A stretch of 19,778 nucleotides of DNA from Actinoallomurus sp048498315 (lineage in GTDB: Bacteria; Actinomycetota; Actinomycetes; Streptosporangiales; Streptosporangiaceae), in the NCBI GenBank assembly GCA_048498315.1, contig JBEHYF010000098.1, positions 1 through 19,778 on the forward strand, given 5' to 3'. A program made the position numbers and the translations under genes. Below the pieces are notes generated by a model. The model was not told where the DNA came from. It did no database searches and saw only the letters and a list, made by a program, of their open reading frames with translations. Shown here piece after piece: positions 7,404 to 14,988 of this stretch. Each line of letters starts with the position of its first letter. The first letter of the stretch is position 1.

Positions 7404-7615
7404 GGCGCGGTACGTACCCCGCGTTCGCGGAAAACCACCGCCGTTCACCGAAACCCGCCAGCGTGGAGCGGTCGCCGCGGACACGCGGCACCGCCGTCGC
7501 GCCCGCGGACCGGCTCAGGCACCATCCGGCGGATGTGGCAGAGCGTGCCGGACCGGCTCACGGCCAAGAGCCGGTGGTCGGACAGCGCGGCCGGGCTGCC
7601 GACGCCTCCAGGCGC

Positions 7616-7984
7616 CTACTGCTCGGCGAGTTCCTCGAGAGCCTGCAGGCTCGGGACCTCCTGTTCGGAGTCGGGCTCGATGCGGCCTGCCCGAGGATCT
7701 TCGGGCAGGCCGGCCCAGTGCCGCAGCAACTGGAGGGGCGACAGCCCATTGGCCTTTGCCCATCGCAGCCTCTGAACCCACTCGACGCTGACGTTGAAGC
7801 CATCGGCATCCGCGTCCTCACGAGGGACGTAGTCCGCCGCGTCATCGGTCACCGCAGCCCAGAGATAGCCCATGACCGCGGCGTCTTTGAGCACCGGAAC
7901 GAACCGGATCGCCGACTCGGTCGTGTCCGCATAGGACTCGGGCGCCCAGACGGTCTCGAACTTGGGCTCGTCCTTCAGTGACAC
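7616..7984 (-). CDS. Small acidic protein, candidate immunity protein for the adjacent toxin
   Basis: The protein is 122 aa from a GTG at 7984, only 12 bases after the toxin stop, with GAAGGG about 10 bases upstream. It is soluble and acidic, with many Asp/Glu (TDDAADYVPREDADADG around 45-62), a Trp-rich middle (YLWAAV, VEWVQRLRW, LRHWAGLP) and a Glu-rich end. No cysteines, signal or membrane segment is present. I do not recognise a named family. Its position directly behind the toxin tip, in the same operon, is where polymorphic toxin systems place the cognate immunity gene, and small acidic proteins are typical there. It would act in the cytosol, binding the ADP-ribosyltransferase (or Nudix/kinase) domain. 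Function is inferred from context only. Confidence 0.75.
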   Translation of the reverse strand: MSLKDEPKFETVWAPESYADTTESAIRFVPVLKDAAVMGYLWAAVTDDAADYVPREDADADGFNVSVEWVQRLRWAKANGLSPLQLLRHWAGLPEDPRAGRIEPDSEQEVPSLQALEELAEQ

Positions 7985-7996
7985 CTGCTACACCCT

Positions 7997-10900
7997 TCAC
8001 TCGTCGGGTAGAATTTTACCATAGACGTGGTACGTTTTAACGCCCCACTTATCCTTTCTGATTTCCACCTCGGTGGGGAGCCATCGGCGACCGTGAATGA
8101 GGAGAAGTTCGTGCTCGCCCTTATGCTGACTGATCCGCTCCAGATAGACCGCCGGCGTTCCGGCTGGCACGCGCAGATGGAGAATCACGTCCTTGAAGTC
8201 GAAGGCCGGTTTATCGCCGAGGCTGGTCGACATGAAGCCGGCGTCCGTTTGCACCGTGCCTTTCAGCTTCCTCATGGGAACGCTGAAAGCGTTGCTGTCG
8301 ACTCCGCGGACGACATCGATGTCCCTCGGTGTGGGCCGCATTCTGGCGACCTCAGCCAACCTCTCGATCTGTATTCGGATCACATGAGGGATGGAGTCTG
8401 GTGGGTTTCCGGATCGCAGGTGCTCGTTGATTTCCCGGTAACCCCAATTTGTGTAGGTCTTGATTGTCGCCTCGTGTTCGGGAGAAAGGTTTGTTATTAC
8501 GTCATCCCATACTTGATTCCCATAACTCGGGGGCACCTGCAAAGCGTCGATGGGCGGATCGGCCGTCGCATCACCGAACGGCGTCGGTACGCGATAATCG
8601 GGGTCGTCGGTCACGGCATGTTCCGGAACGCCGTGCGGGGTCGGCGGGCCGGTCGGCGGCGACAGGTGCTCCGACAATGGCTGTGTCGGCGTGTTCTCCA
8701 TGCTCGAAGGAGAATCAAGCGGCTGCTGCTGCGAAGCCTGCGACGGGTCGTGTGCAGTCGGAGCTGCCGGTGTGGTGTGTGGTTCGGTGGGTGGCCAGTC
8801 GGCACCGCTCAGTGCCTTGGTGATCTCCGATGGTTCCGCCGGCCATGGGTCGTGTGCAGTCGGAGCTGCCGGTGTGGTGTGTGGTTCGGTGGGTGGCCAG
8901 TCGGCACCGCTCAGTGCCTTGGTGATCTCCGATGGTTCCGCCGGCCATGGGTCGTGTGCAGTCGGAGCTGCCGGTGTGGTGTGTGGTTCGGTGGGTGGCC
9001 AGTCGGCACCGCTCAGTGCCTTGGTGATCTCCGACGGCTTCACCGGCAACGGATCGTTGGCCCCATCGTCCACCGTTGCCACGTGTGCGCTCGAGGGTTC
9101 CGGCGGCTTGGCGTGGACGGCGGGTGGTTTGGTGGGCGCGGCCGGACCGTCGTGGGACTGGTCGAGTTTCGTCGTCGGGGCGTCCGCCGGGTGGAAGTCG
9201 ACGGGTTTTGGTTCCCCGTACCGGGCGATCAGGTCGTTCCGGCGGGCCTTGAGCTTTTCCTTCAAATACGCCGCGTCATCCGGAGAGAAATGGTGCCGGT
9301 CCACCAGTTGGTCGATCTGATGCTCGCTGATGGCCTGAATCTTCGCCACGCCAGCACGAATATGAGCCTCTGTCACCCCCTCGAACACCTTCGCGGACTG
9401 TGGGTTGATATACGGATTGCGAAGAGTTTCGATTTCGCCGACCGTGTCAGTGAACAAATCACCCTTCGGGCCGCCCTGAGCCCGGAACAACAGTGAGCCG
9501 CCGGCATCAATCCGCAAGAGACCCGAATCAGTCTCTATTATATTGTCATATGTCAAACCCACGATATCCCAGTTGGCCAACCAGGCGTCCACGGCGAAAT
9601 TCTCATGCAATTCATTCAGATACGCCGGATCGTCGAGGTGGGCGCCCAAGTTCTGGGAACCGTCGACAATCGCGGACTGGACGCCCAGATGCTTCGCGCC
9701 AAAATTGCCATCAAGGTCCAGCAGCTTCACCTCGGGGACCGACACGCCCGCGGCGCGGTACAAATCGTTTGCCAGAACCTCGTTCATTGCATGGAGATCA
9801 GACGCGGGAGCCTTGACGTACCATTCCTTCCCCGTCGGATCCAGATACCGCCCGCCGACGTTGCTCCCCGTCGGCCCGCCGATCTTCGTGTAATCCCGCA
9901 TCACCGCCGGCTCGTGCGGCTTGGCCGACGTCTCATGCGGCGCACCGCCATGTGAGGGCGCCGGCGCCCCGTCGGATGATTGCGGCTCCGGCGCCTGCCC
10001 GCCGTCGTGAGACGGCAACGCATGAGGGGCGGAGGCGGGTTGGACGGGCTTGTCGAACAGCGCCATCACGTCTGGAAGGCTTTTCGCGAGCGCGGGATGC
10101 AGCTGACCGGCGGCGGCCATGTCGTGCAGTTCCTGAGCGGTCACCCACTTCGCGTTACCGGTCTCGGTGCCGTCGACGCGCGGATCGAACATCTCCGGCG
10201 CCTCCGCGGCCAGGGTGGTGTAGGTCCAGCCGCTCGGTGTCTCCACCACATGGGATCCCGCGAGAGACAGCGTGTCGAGATAGTCCTGGCCAACGCCCAG
10301 CTCTTCGCTGATTTCGCGGGCAGCACCTTGGGCCGGGGTCTCGTGGCTGTCCAGAGCCCCACCGGGCAGCTGCCACTTACCCACATTGGAGGAGACTTCC
10401 GGCCCCCGCTGGACGATGAGGAACCGCTCGGTGCCCGCGGCATCGGTGTTCTTGATCAGCGCGCCGGAGGCCCCGTACTTGCCCCAGAGCCCGGGAGCCG
10501 CGTAACCGTCGCCCGAAAGCCCGGGGTCGGCGAGAATCTGGAACGGACTCGACGATCCCTCATGGGCCGTCCCCGGCACGTCCGACGGCCGTCCGGGTGC
10601 CTCGTATGCGACACCCACCGGCGGTTCTGCCTGATGGGATCCTGTCGAGTGCTGGTAACCGGCGTCGTGGGCCGCGCCCGGTGTGGCGCCTTCCTCATGC
10701 TGGGACGGTGTCTCGTGAACGGGGCCCGTGGTGCTTGAGCCGGTCGGTTCCACCGTCGGCCAGCCACCCTTTGAATCGGGTTCGCCCCCGGCGTGGCCGC
10801 CACTCTCCGAGCTCCGTTCGTGCGAGGTGGCCGATGTCTTGCCGCTCAGGATGTCGGCGACACTAGGCCGATTCCCGCCCGATGTGGGCTCCCCAACCCG

Positions 10901-12658
10901 CACGGGGCCCTCGCCCTGCGCAGGCGGGCGACCGGCTGGCTGTTCCACGGCCGGAGGGGTTGCTTCCGGGTGGTCGTTCACGACGCCGACGTACCGGTCG
11001 TCCCTGGGCGGGCTCGCCGCGGGAGGATCGGCCGGACGGTCCACCGGCACGGTGGGACCGGCCGGGGCGCCGCCGGCACGGTCACCAAGGCCGGCGGTGT
11101 CGCCGGCGAGGGCGGTCGGGTCGGGGCGCGGGCCCTCGACGGGGTCGCCGCCTGTCGGGATGACGGCCGTATCGCGGTTGGTCGTGTCGGTGCCGGTCGG
11201 CCGTGACGTCGTGTCGCCGTAGGGGTGGCCCGGCGGGTGATCGCCGGTTCGGGCCGGAGTGTGGTCTCCGCCGTTCAGGTCGGGAACGGTGCCGGCCAGG
11301 TCGGTCCGGGGGACGGATGGGTTCAGGCCTGGATCGCCCGGAGCCGAGGCGTCGCCGCGGAAGTACGAGGCGGCGTGCTTGCCGGCCTCCTTGGCGCCTT
11401 CGAGACCGGCCATGCCGAACCCGAACTCGGCGGCCTGGGTCAGGTCGACGTGCCCGTGGTCGACCGCCGCCTGCGCGGCGACGTTCCCGGCGGTGGCCGT
11501 GACGCCGTTGAACAGGAACCGCGAGGCGGCGCCCTTGGCGCCGCTGGCCCCCATCCATTCCGACAGGGCGGTGGTCAGCCGGTTGCCGCGCATCCCCACC
11601 CAGCCGGCGGCGCCGCCCATCACGCCGCCCGCGATGCCGCCCTCCGCGGTGGCCTTGACCAGCTCGCCGGCGTTGAAGCCCTTCTGCAGCCCCTCGTGGA
11701 TCCGGGAGTACTGGCCGATGGCGTCCAGGCCGCCGCCGAACCACATGCCGGCCAGCACCGACTTGGCGACGTTCATCAGGAAGGCCCGCAGCGCGAGCCC
11801 TTCGGCCTCGGTCGTCGCGGTGGCCGCGGCGACCGAGGTGCCGGCGCTGATCCACGACGCGGCCAGCGCGACCGCCCACGTGGCGGCCAGGAACGCCAGC
11901 GAGAGCTCGAACTGCATCCGCGCGGCGTTCTTCTGCTTGATCAGCGTGTCGACCGCGCCGGCCACGTTCCGGCAGGCGTCCGCCAGCCACGCCAGGCCGC
12001 CCTCGTCGCCGCCGCCCTGGAGGGCCGCGGCGAACGAGGCGAACTTCTGCGTGGCGTCGCCGGCGTTGTTGTCGGTCACGGTACGGCTGTGGCCGTCGAC
12101 GTCACGCGCGACCGAGTCGATGGAGGTCGCCGCGTCACGCAGCGCGTCCCGCATCGACGCCAGCGAGGCCATGTTGCCGTCCGGCCACTGGCAGCCCGCG
12201 ACGAGCGACTCGAGGAAGCCGAGGATCTGCATGAACTCCGACGGCGGCGGGTCGGACTCCACCAGGTGGCCGGCCACGTCCGGCAGCCGGTACGGGTCGT
12301 CCTGGGCGAGCGCGCCCTGGCTCGCTCCGGGCGGCAGGGCCGAGCCGATCGTGCTGGCCTCTTCGGCGACGGCGTAAGTGCGGCCCGAAATGATCAGCAT
12401 TCCGCCGGTGCCGCGCAGCAGGTTCACCATGTCCGCCAGGTCGGCCAGCAGCGCGTCGCGCATCTTGCCGAAGCCCGGTGTCTTGCCGTCGCCGTTGAAG
12501 AACGCCCGGCCGATGTCGTCGGAGCCCCAGCAGGCGCCCGCCGAGGACAGCCCGTCGCACAGGGTGTCGACCGCGGACGCCAGCGTGTCGGAGGCGGCGA
12601 TCATCCCGTTCCCGGACCGGACCCACGTGTCGGGACGGACGTCGATTCCCGTGCTCAC
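7997..12658 (-). CDS. Polymorphic toxin: WXG100-like, Nudix, kinase-like and ADP-ribosyltransferase domains
   Basis: The protein is 1553 aa. The GTG start at 12658 has GGGAG 6 bases upstream. Residues 1-105 resemble a WXG100-like domain (Trp44-Gly-Ser between helices). A helical region follows, then a hydrophobic, Gly/Ala-rich segment (about 248-400) as in CpnT-type exported toxins, which fits type VII secretion. Residues 405-715 are a Pro/Thr/Gly/Asp linker. A Nudix domain (about 720-870) has a canonical box at 767-789 (Glu773, Arg781-Glu782, Glu785-Glu786). A HipA/PI3-4-kinase-like domain (about 920-1170) has Lys949 in WYVKAP, Asp1031 in NWDIVG, Asn1039 and Asp1051 in RIDAGG. Three 34-aa repeats lie at about 1204-1305. 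The tip (about 1370-1553) is a VIP2-type ADP-ribosyltransferase with Arg1451 (VVRG), Ser1477-Thr-Ser (FMSTS) and Glu1515-His-Glu1517, the ExE signature of arginine-targeting enzymes. The frame is intact. The kinase-like assignment is the least certain. Confidence 0.9.
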   Translation of the reverse strand: MSTGIDVRPDTWVRSGNGMIAASDTLASAVDTLCDGLSSAGACWGSDDIGRAFFNGDGKTPGFGKMRDALLADLADMVNLLRGTGGMLIISGRTYAVAEEASTIGSALPPGASQGALAQDDPYRLPDVAGHLVESDPPPSEFMQILGFLESLVAGCQWPDGNMASLASMRDALRDAATSIDSVARDVDGHSRTVTDNNAGDATQKFASFAAALQGGGDEGGLAWLADACRNVAGAVDTLIKQKNAARMQFELSLAFLAATWAVALAASWISAGTSVAAATATTEAEGLALRAFLMNVAKSVLAGMWFGGGLDAIGQYSRIHEGLQKGFNAGELVKATAEGGIAGGVMGGAAGWVGMRGNRLTTALSEWMGASGAKGAASRFLFNGVTATAGNVAAQAAVDHGHVDLTQAAEFGFGMAGLEGAKEAGKHAASYFRGDASAPGDPGLNPSVPRTDLAGTVPDLNGGDHTPARTGDHPPGHPYGDTTSRPTGTDTTNRDTAVIPTGGDPVEGPRPDPTALAGDTAGLGDRAGGAPAGPTVPVDRPADPPAASPPRDDRYVGVVNDHPEATPPAVEQPAGRPPAQGEGPVRVGEPTSGGNRPSVADILSGKTSATSHERSSESGGHAGGEPDSKGGWPTVEPTGSSTTGPVHETPSQHEEGATPGAAHDAGYQHSTGSHQAEPPVGVAYEAPGRPSDVPGTAHEGSSSPFQILADPGLSGDGYAAPGLWGKYGASGALIKNTDAAGTERFLIVQRGPEVSSNVGKWQLPGGALDSHETPAQGAAREISEELGVGQDYLDTLSLAGSHVVETPSGWTYTTLAAEAPEMFDPRVDGTETGNAKWVTAQELHDMAAAGQLHPALAKSLPDVMALFDKPVQPASAPHALPSHDGGQAPEPQSSDGAPAPSHGGAPHETSAKPHEPAVMRDYTKIGGPTGSNVGGRYLDPTGKEWYVKAPASDLHAMNEVLANDLYRAAGVSVPEVKLLDLDGNFGAKHLGVQSAIVDGSQNLGAHLDDPAYLNELHENFAVDAWLANWDIVGLTYDNIIETDSGLLRIDAGGSLLFRAQGGPKGDLFTDTVGEIETLRNPYINPQSAKVFEGVTEAHIRAGVAKIQAISEHQIDQLVDRHHFSPDDAAYLKEKLKARRNDLIARYGEPKPVDFHPADAPTTKLDQSHDGPAAPTKPPAVHAKPPEPSSAHVATVDDGANDPLPVKPSEITKALSGADWPPTEPHTTPAAPTAHDPWPAEPSEITKALSGADWPPTEPHTTPAAPTAHDPWPAEPSEITKALSGADWPPTEPHTTPAAPTAHDPSQASQQQPLDSPSSMENTPTQPLSEHLSPPTGPPTPHGVPEHAVTDDPDYRVPTPFGDATADPPIDALQVPPSYGNQVWDDVITNLSPEHEATIKTYTNWGYREINEHLRSGNPPDSIPHVIRIQIERLAEVARMRPTPRDIDVVRGVDSNAFSVPMRKLKGTVQTDAGFMSTSLGDKPAFDFKDVILHLRVPAGTPAVYLERISQHKGEHELLLIHGRRWLPTEVEIRKDKWGVKTYHVYGKILPDE
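8745..9050 (-). repeat. Three tandem 102-bp repeats inside the toxin gene
   Basis: Units start at 8745, 8847 and 8949 with an exact 102-base period. The first two (8745-8846, 8847-8948) are identical, and the third matches them until about 9034, then diverges. Each encodes 34 residues of the type EITKALSGADWPPTEPH followed by TTPAAPTAHDP. The period is a multiple of three, so copy-number change keeps the frame. The repeats form a flexible spacer between the kinase-like and ADP-ribosyltransferase domains. The near-identity at DNA level points to recent duplication. Confidence 0.97.
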
Positions 12659-12664
12659 CGCTCG

Positions 12665-12669
12665 CTCCC
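12665..12669 (-). promoter_or_regulatory. Ribosome binding site fixing the toxin GTG start
   Basis: The minus strand reads GGGAG, six bases, then GTG at 12658. This supports the GTG as the toxin start, which opens directly into the WXG100-like domain. Confidence 0.6.
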
Positions 12670-13010
12670 GTCAGGCATCCCGCATCCGTCGAGTTCCGCG
12701 AAGACGACAATGATCGCATGCGGTGGCGAACGCCGTATCGGAGCGATCATCGTCGCACAATAGACGATGCCATGCCGAAGAAGGTTCCGCAGCCGTTCAC
12801 CGAAGTGGCGACCCGGCCCGGACGGCCGGGCGCGATCACGGCACGCGGTCAGGCGGCTCCGGACATCGCCGGGCGGACGTCACGGGCACTGGCACGGACG
12901 GGTCGTTTCGCCGGCGCCGTCCGGCTCCGGCCGGTCACCGCCTGCGCACGTCACGGCCGGTCTCAGGGCAGTTCCGGATATCCCTGCGGTGGACGCCATG
13001 TGGACGTGAA
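12670..13010. other. Gene-poor stretch between the toxin start and the IS110 remnant
   Basis: About 340 bases hold the toxin promoter region but no gene I trust. Open frames on the plus strand (for example from the ATG at 12771) are Arg/Gly/Pro-rich without domains. I could not pick a confident -35/-10. There is no sign of an upstream small WXG100 partner gene, which would be expected if the toxin depended on a dedicated chaperone encoded next to it. Confidence 0.4.
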
Positions 13011-13188
13011 ACGGGGGGCGGGTCGCTCGCTGACGCCGTCTTCCTTCTTGGGGGTTTCATCTCGTAGGGCAGTTTGGCGCTGGGGCTTCGACCTGAAGGG
13101 TCGCTGTCTGTGCTTCGAGCACGCCGGTCAGAATTTCGGTTCCCGACCGAGGCCCCGCGGGCGGCCGCGTTGTCGGCGCTGGTGAAGG
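13011..13188 (+). ncRNA. Possible remnant of an IS110 left end with bridge-RNA region
   Basis: This non-coding stretch lies directly upstream of the transposase remnant, where IS110-group elements encode their bridge RNA. It contains three short consecutive hairpins: CGACC-TGAAG-GGTCG (13089-13103), GTGC-TTCGA-GCAC (13110-13122) and TCGGT-TCCCG-ACCGA (13136-13150). Sequence composition is less GC-biased than its surroundings. The hairpins are seen. The link to a bridge RNA follows from the known layout of IS110 elements and is inference. The exact ends are unknown, and the element is dead, so the RNA is probably not functional here. Confidence 0.4.
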
Positions 13189-13878
13189 GTGGTGGGTGTG
13201 GCCAGCGTGCCGGAGGAGATCCCGGACGAGGAGTACGAGCAGATCGTTGAGCGGGTCTGCGCGATCGATGTGGCCAAGGGGGCGGGGAAGGTGTGCACCC
13301 GCCTTCCACACTCCGAGCACCCAGGCCGGCGGGTCACCAGGGTGTGGGATGTGGAGGGCGACCACAGGCGCGGTGGTGGAGTTGGGCGACCATCTGGCAT
13401 GCCACGGGGGTGGAGGTCGTCACGGTCGAATCGACCTCCGATTACTGGCGGATCTTCTTTTACGTGCTGGAGGCGCGGGGGCTTCGGGTGCAGCTGGTCA
13501 ACGCCCGCGATGTCAAGAACGTCCCCGGCCGCCCGAAAACCGACAAGCTGGACGCGGTCTGGCTGGCCAAGCTGACCGAAAAAGGGCTGCTGCGGCCTTC
13601 GTTCGTGCCGCCGGCCCAGATCCGGGTTCTGCGGGATTACACGCGGATGCGGCTGGATTTGACGGCCGAGCGGACCGGCACTACTCGCGGCTGGAAAAGC
13701 TGCTGGAGGACGCGTTGACCAAGGTGAGCGTCGTCGCCTCCCGCATCGATACCGTCTCGGTCCGGGACATGGTCGAGGCGCTGATCGCCGGTGAACGCGA
13801 TCCCCGCGTCCTGGCGGGCTTGGCGCGCGGCCCGGATGCGGGACAAGCACGCGGCGCTCGTGCAGGCGCTGTCCGGGC
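13189..13878 (+). pseudogene. IS110-family transposase, frameshifted and truncated
   Basis: Translation recovers an IS110 transposase only by switching frames. It starts in one frame (EQIVERVCAIDVAKGAGKV, to VWDVEG near 13360), moves to a second (ATTGAVVELGDHLACHG), then a third from about 13410 (VESTSDYWRIFFYVLEARG, RPKTDKLDAVWLAKLTEKG, to about 13678), then back (HYSRLEKLLEDALTKV, EALIAGERDPRVLAGLARG, to 13831) and shifts once more (RMRDKHAALVQALSG, to 13878). The RuvC-like DEDD part is represented (Asp in CAIDVAK, Glu in VESTSD, Asp residues in KTDKLDA). The C-terminal transposase domain with its catalytic Ser is missing. Four or so frameshifts plus the truncation make it non-functional unless sequencing errors explain some shifts. 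The match stops at the 3' end of map. Confidence 0.88.
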
Positions 13879-14733
13879 CTAGTTTTTTCCGGTCAGGGTG
13901 AGGATCTCCGCGCCGGTGTCGGTGACGAGGATCGTGTGCTCGAACTGGGCGGTGCGCTTGCGGTCCTTGGTCACGACGGTCCAGTGATCGGGCCAGATCT
14001 CGTAGTCAATGGTGCCGAGCGTCAGCATCGGCTCGATCGTGAACGTCATGCCGGGTTCGATGACGGTGTCGGCGTGCGGGTCGTCGTAGTGCGGCACGAT
14101 CAGCCCGGAGTGGAAGGTCGTGCCGATCCCGTGGCCGGTGAAGTCGCGCACCACGCCGTACCCGAACCGCTTGGCGTACGACTCGATGACGCGGCCGATG
14201 ACGTTGAGCCGTCGGCCCGGCTTGACCGCTCTGATGCCGCGCATCATCGCCTCGCGGGTGCGCTCGACCAGCAGCCGCGACTCCTCGTCGACCTCGCCGA
14301 CGAGGAAGGTGGCGTCGGTGTCACCGTGCACGCCGTCCTTGAACGCGGTGATGTCGATGTTGATGATGTCGCCCTCGCGCACGACCGTGTCGTCCGGGAT
14401 GCCATGGCAGATCACCTCGTTGAGCGAGGTGCACAGCGACTTGGGGAAGCCGCGGTAGCCGAGGGTCGACGGGTAGGCGCCGTGGTCGAGCATGAACTCG
14501 TGGCCGATGCGGTCGAGCTCGTCGGTCGTGACGCCCGGCTTGATGTGCTTGCCGACCTCTTCGAGGGCCTGCGCGGCGATGCGCCCCGCCACCCGCATCT
14601 TCTCGATGATCTCAGGGGTCTTGACGTCGGGCTCGCCGGTGCGCGGGACCTTCTTGCCGACGTACTCCGGCCGGGGGATGTCCGCGGGCACCTTGCGGAT
14701 CGGAGATATGCGGCCGGGACGGAGCTGCGTCAT
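13879..14733 (-). CDS. map: Type I methionine aminopeptidase
   Basis: The protein is 284 aa from the ATG at 14733, with CCAGGA just upstream and a possible -10 (TACACT at about 14740-14745). It removes the initiator Met from nascent proteins in the cytosol. All metal and active-site residues are present: His110 in CHGIPD, Asp127 in NIDIT, Asp138 in GDTDATF, His201 in GHGIG, Glu234 in IEPM and Glu265 in FEHT. The roughly 40-residue N-terminal extension containing a PRPEYVGKK segment is typical of the actinobacterial MapB-like form. The open frame runs further upstream, but that part does not resemble the family. Its 3' end abuts the IS110 remnant, so the insertion or deletion event stopped exactly outside this gene. 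Confidence 0.97.
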   Translation of the reverse strand: MTQLRPGRISPIRKVPADIPRPEYVGKKVPRTGEPDVKTPEIIEKMRVAGRIAAQALEEVGKHIKPGVTTDELDRIGHEFMLDHGAYPSTLGYRGFPKSLCTSLNEVICHGIPDDTVVREGDIINIDITAFKDGVHGDTDATFLVGEVDEESRLLVERTREAMMRGIRAVKPGRRLNVIGRVIESYAKRFGYGVVRDFTGHGIGTTFHSGLIVPHYDDPHADTVIEPGMTFTIEPMLTLGTIDYEIWPDHWTVVTKDRKRTAQFEHTILVTDTGAEILTLTGKN

Positions 14734-14943
14734 GGTCCTGGAGTGTAGTTGCCCTCCGTGGCCGCCCGGACGCCGCGATCGGCATGCCGCGGACGGCATG
14801 ACCGGACACGGCCACGTCGATACCGCCATCCCGCGCGGCCTGTGCGACGCCCGCGCGCCGCCTGCCGACGTGCCGGTGCGGGCGCTCGGCCGCGCGCGTG
14901 CGCCTCCCGCGGCCTGTGCTGCGCCCCGCGCGTGCCGCGTCGT

Positions 14944-14958
14944 GCGGGCCCGGCCCGC
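14944..14958 (-). terminator. GC hairpin downstream of the SIS-like gene
   Basis: GCGGGC, CCG, GCCCGC form a 6-bp stem about 30 bases past the stop of the minus-strand gene ending at 14989. There is no T-tract. The surrounding 250 bases before map hold nothing else I can support. Confidence 0.3.
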
Positions 14959-14988
14959 GCCGTGCCGTCCGGTCGTCCGCGCCGCGGG

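Noticed and set aside
8745..9050. CRISPR array
   Set aside because: The units are contiguous 102-base coding repeats with no spacers.
8691..9320. Plus-strand frame with a repeated GAAGVVCGSVGGQSAPL-type motif
   Set aside because: The repeats come from the 102-bp units of the toxin gene read on the wrong strand.
9952..10311. 119-aa Arg-rich plus-strand frame inside the toxin region
   Set aside because: Shadow of the Nudix-coding strand with no domain of its own.
11225..12763. 512-aa plus-strand frame opposite the toxin N-terminus
   Set aside because: Antisense to a gene with recognisable domains and a good ribosome binding site; composition is typical of a shadow frame.
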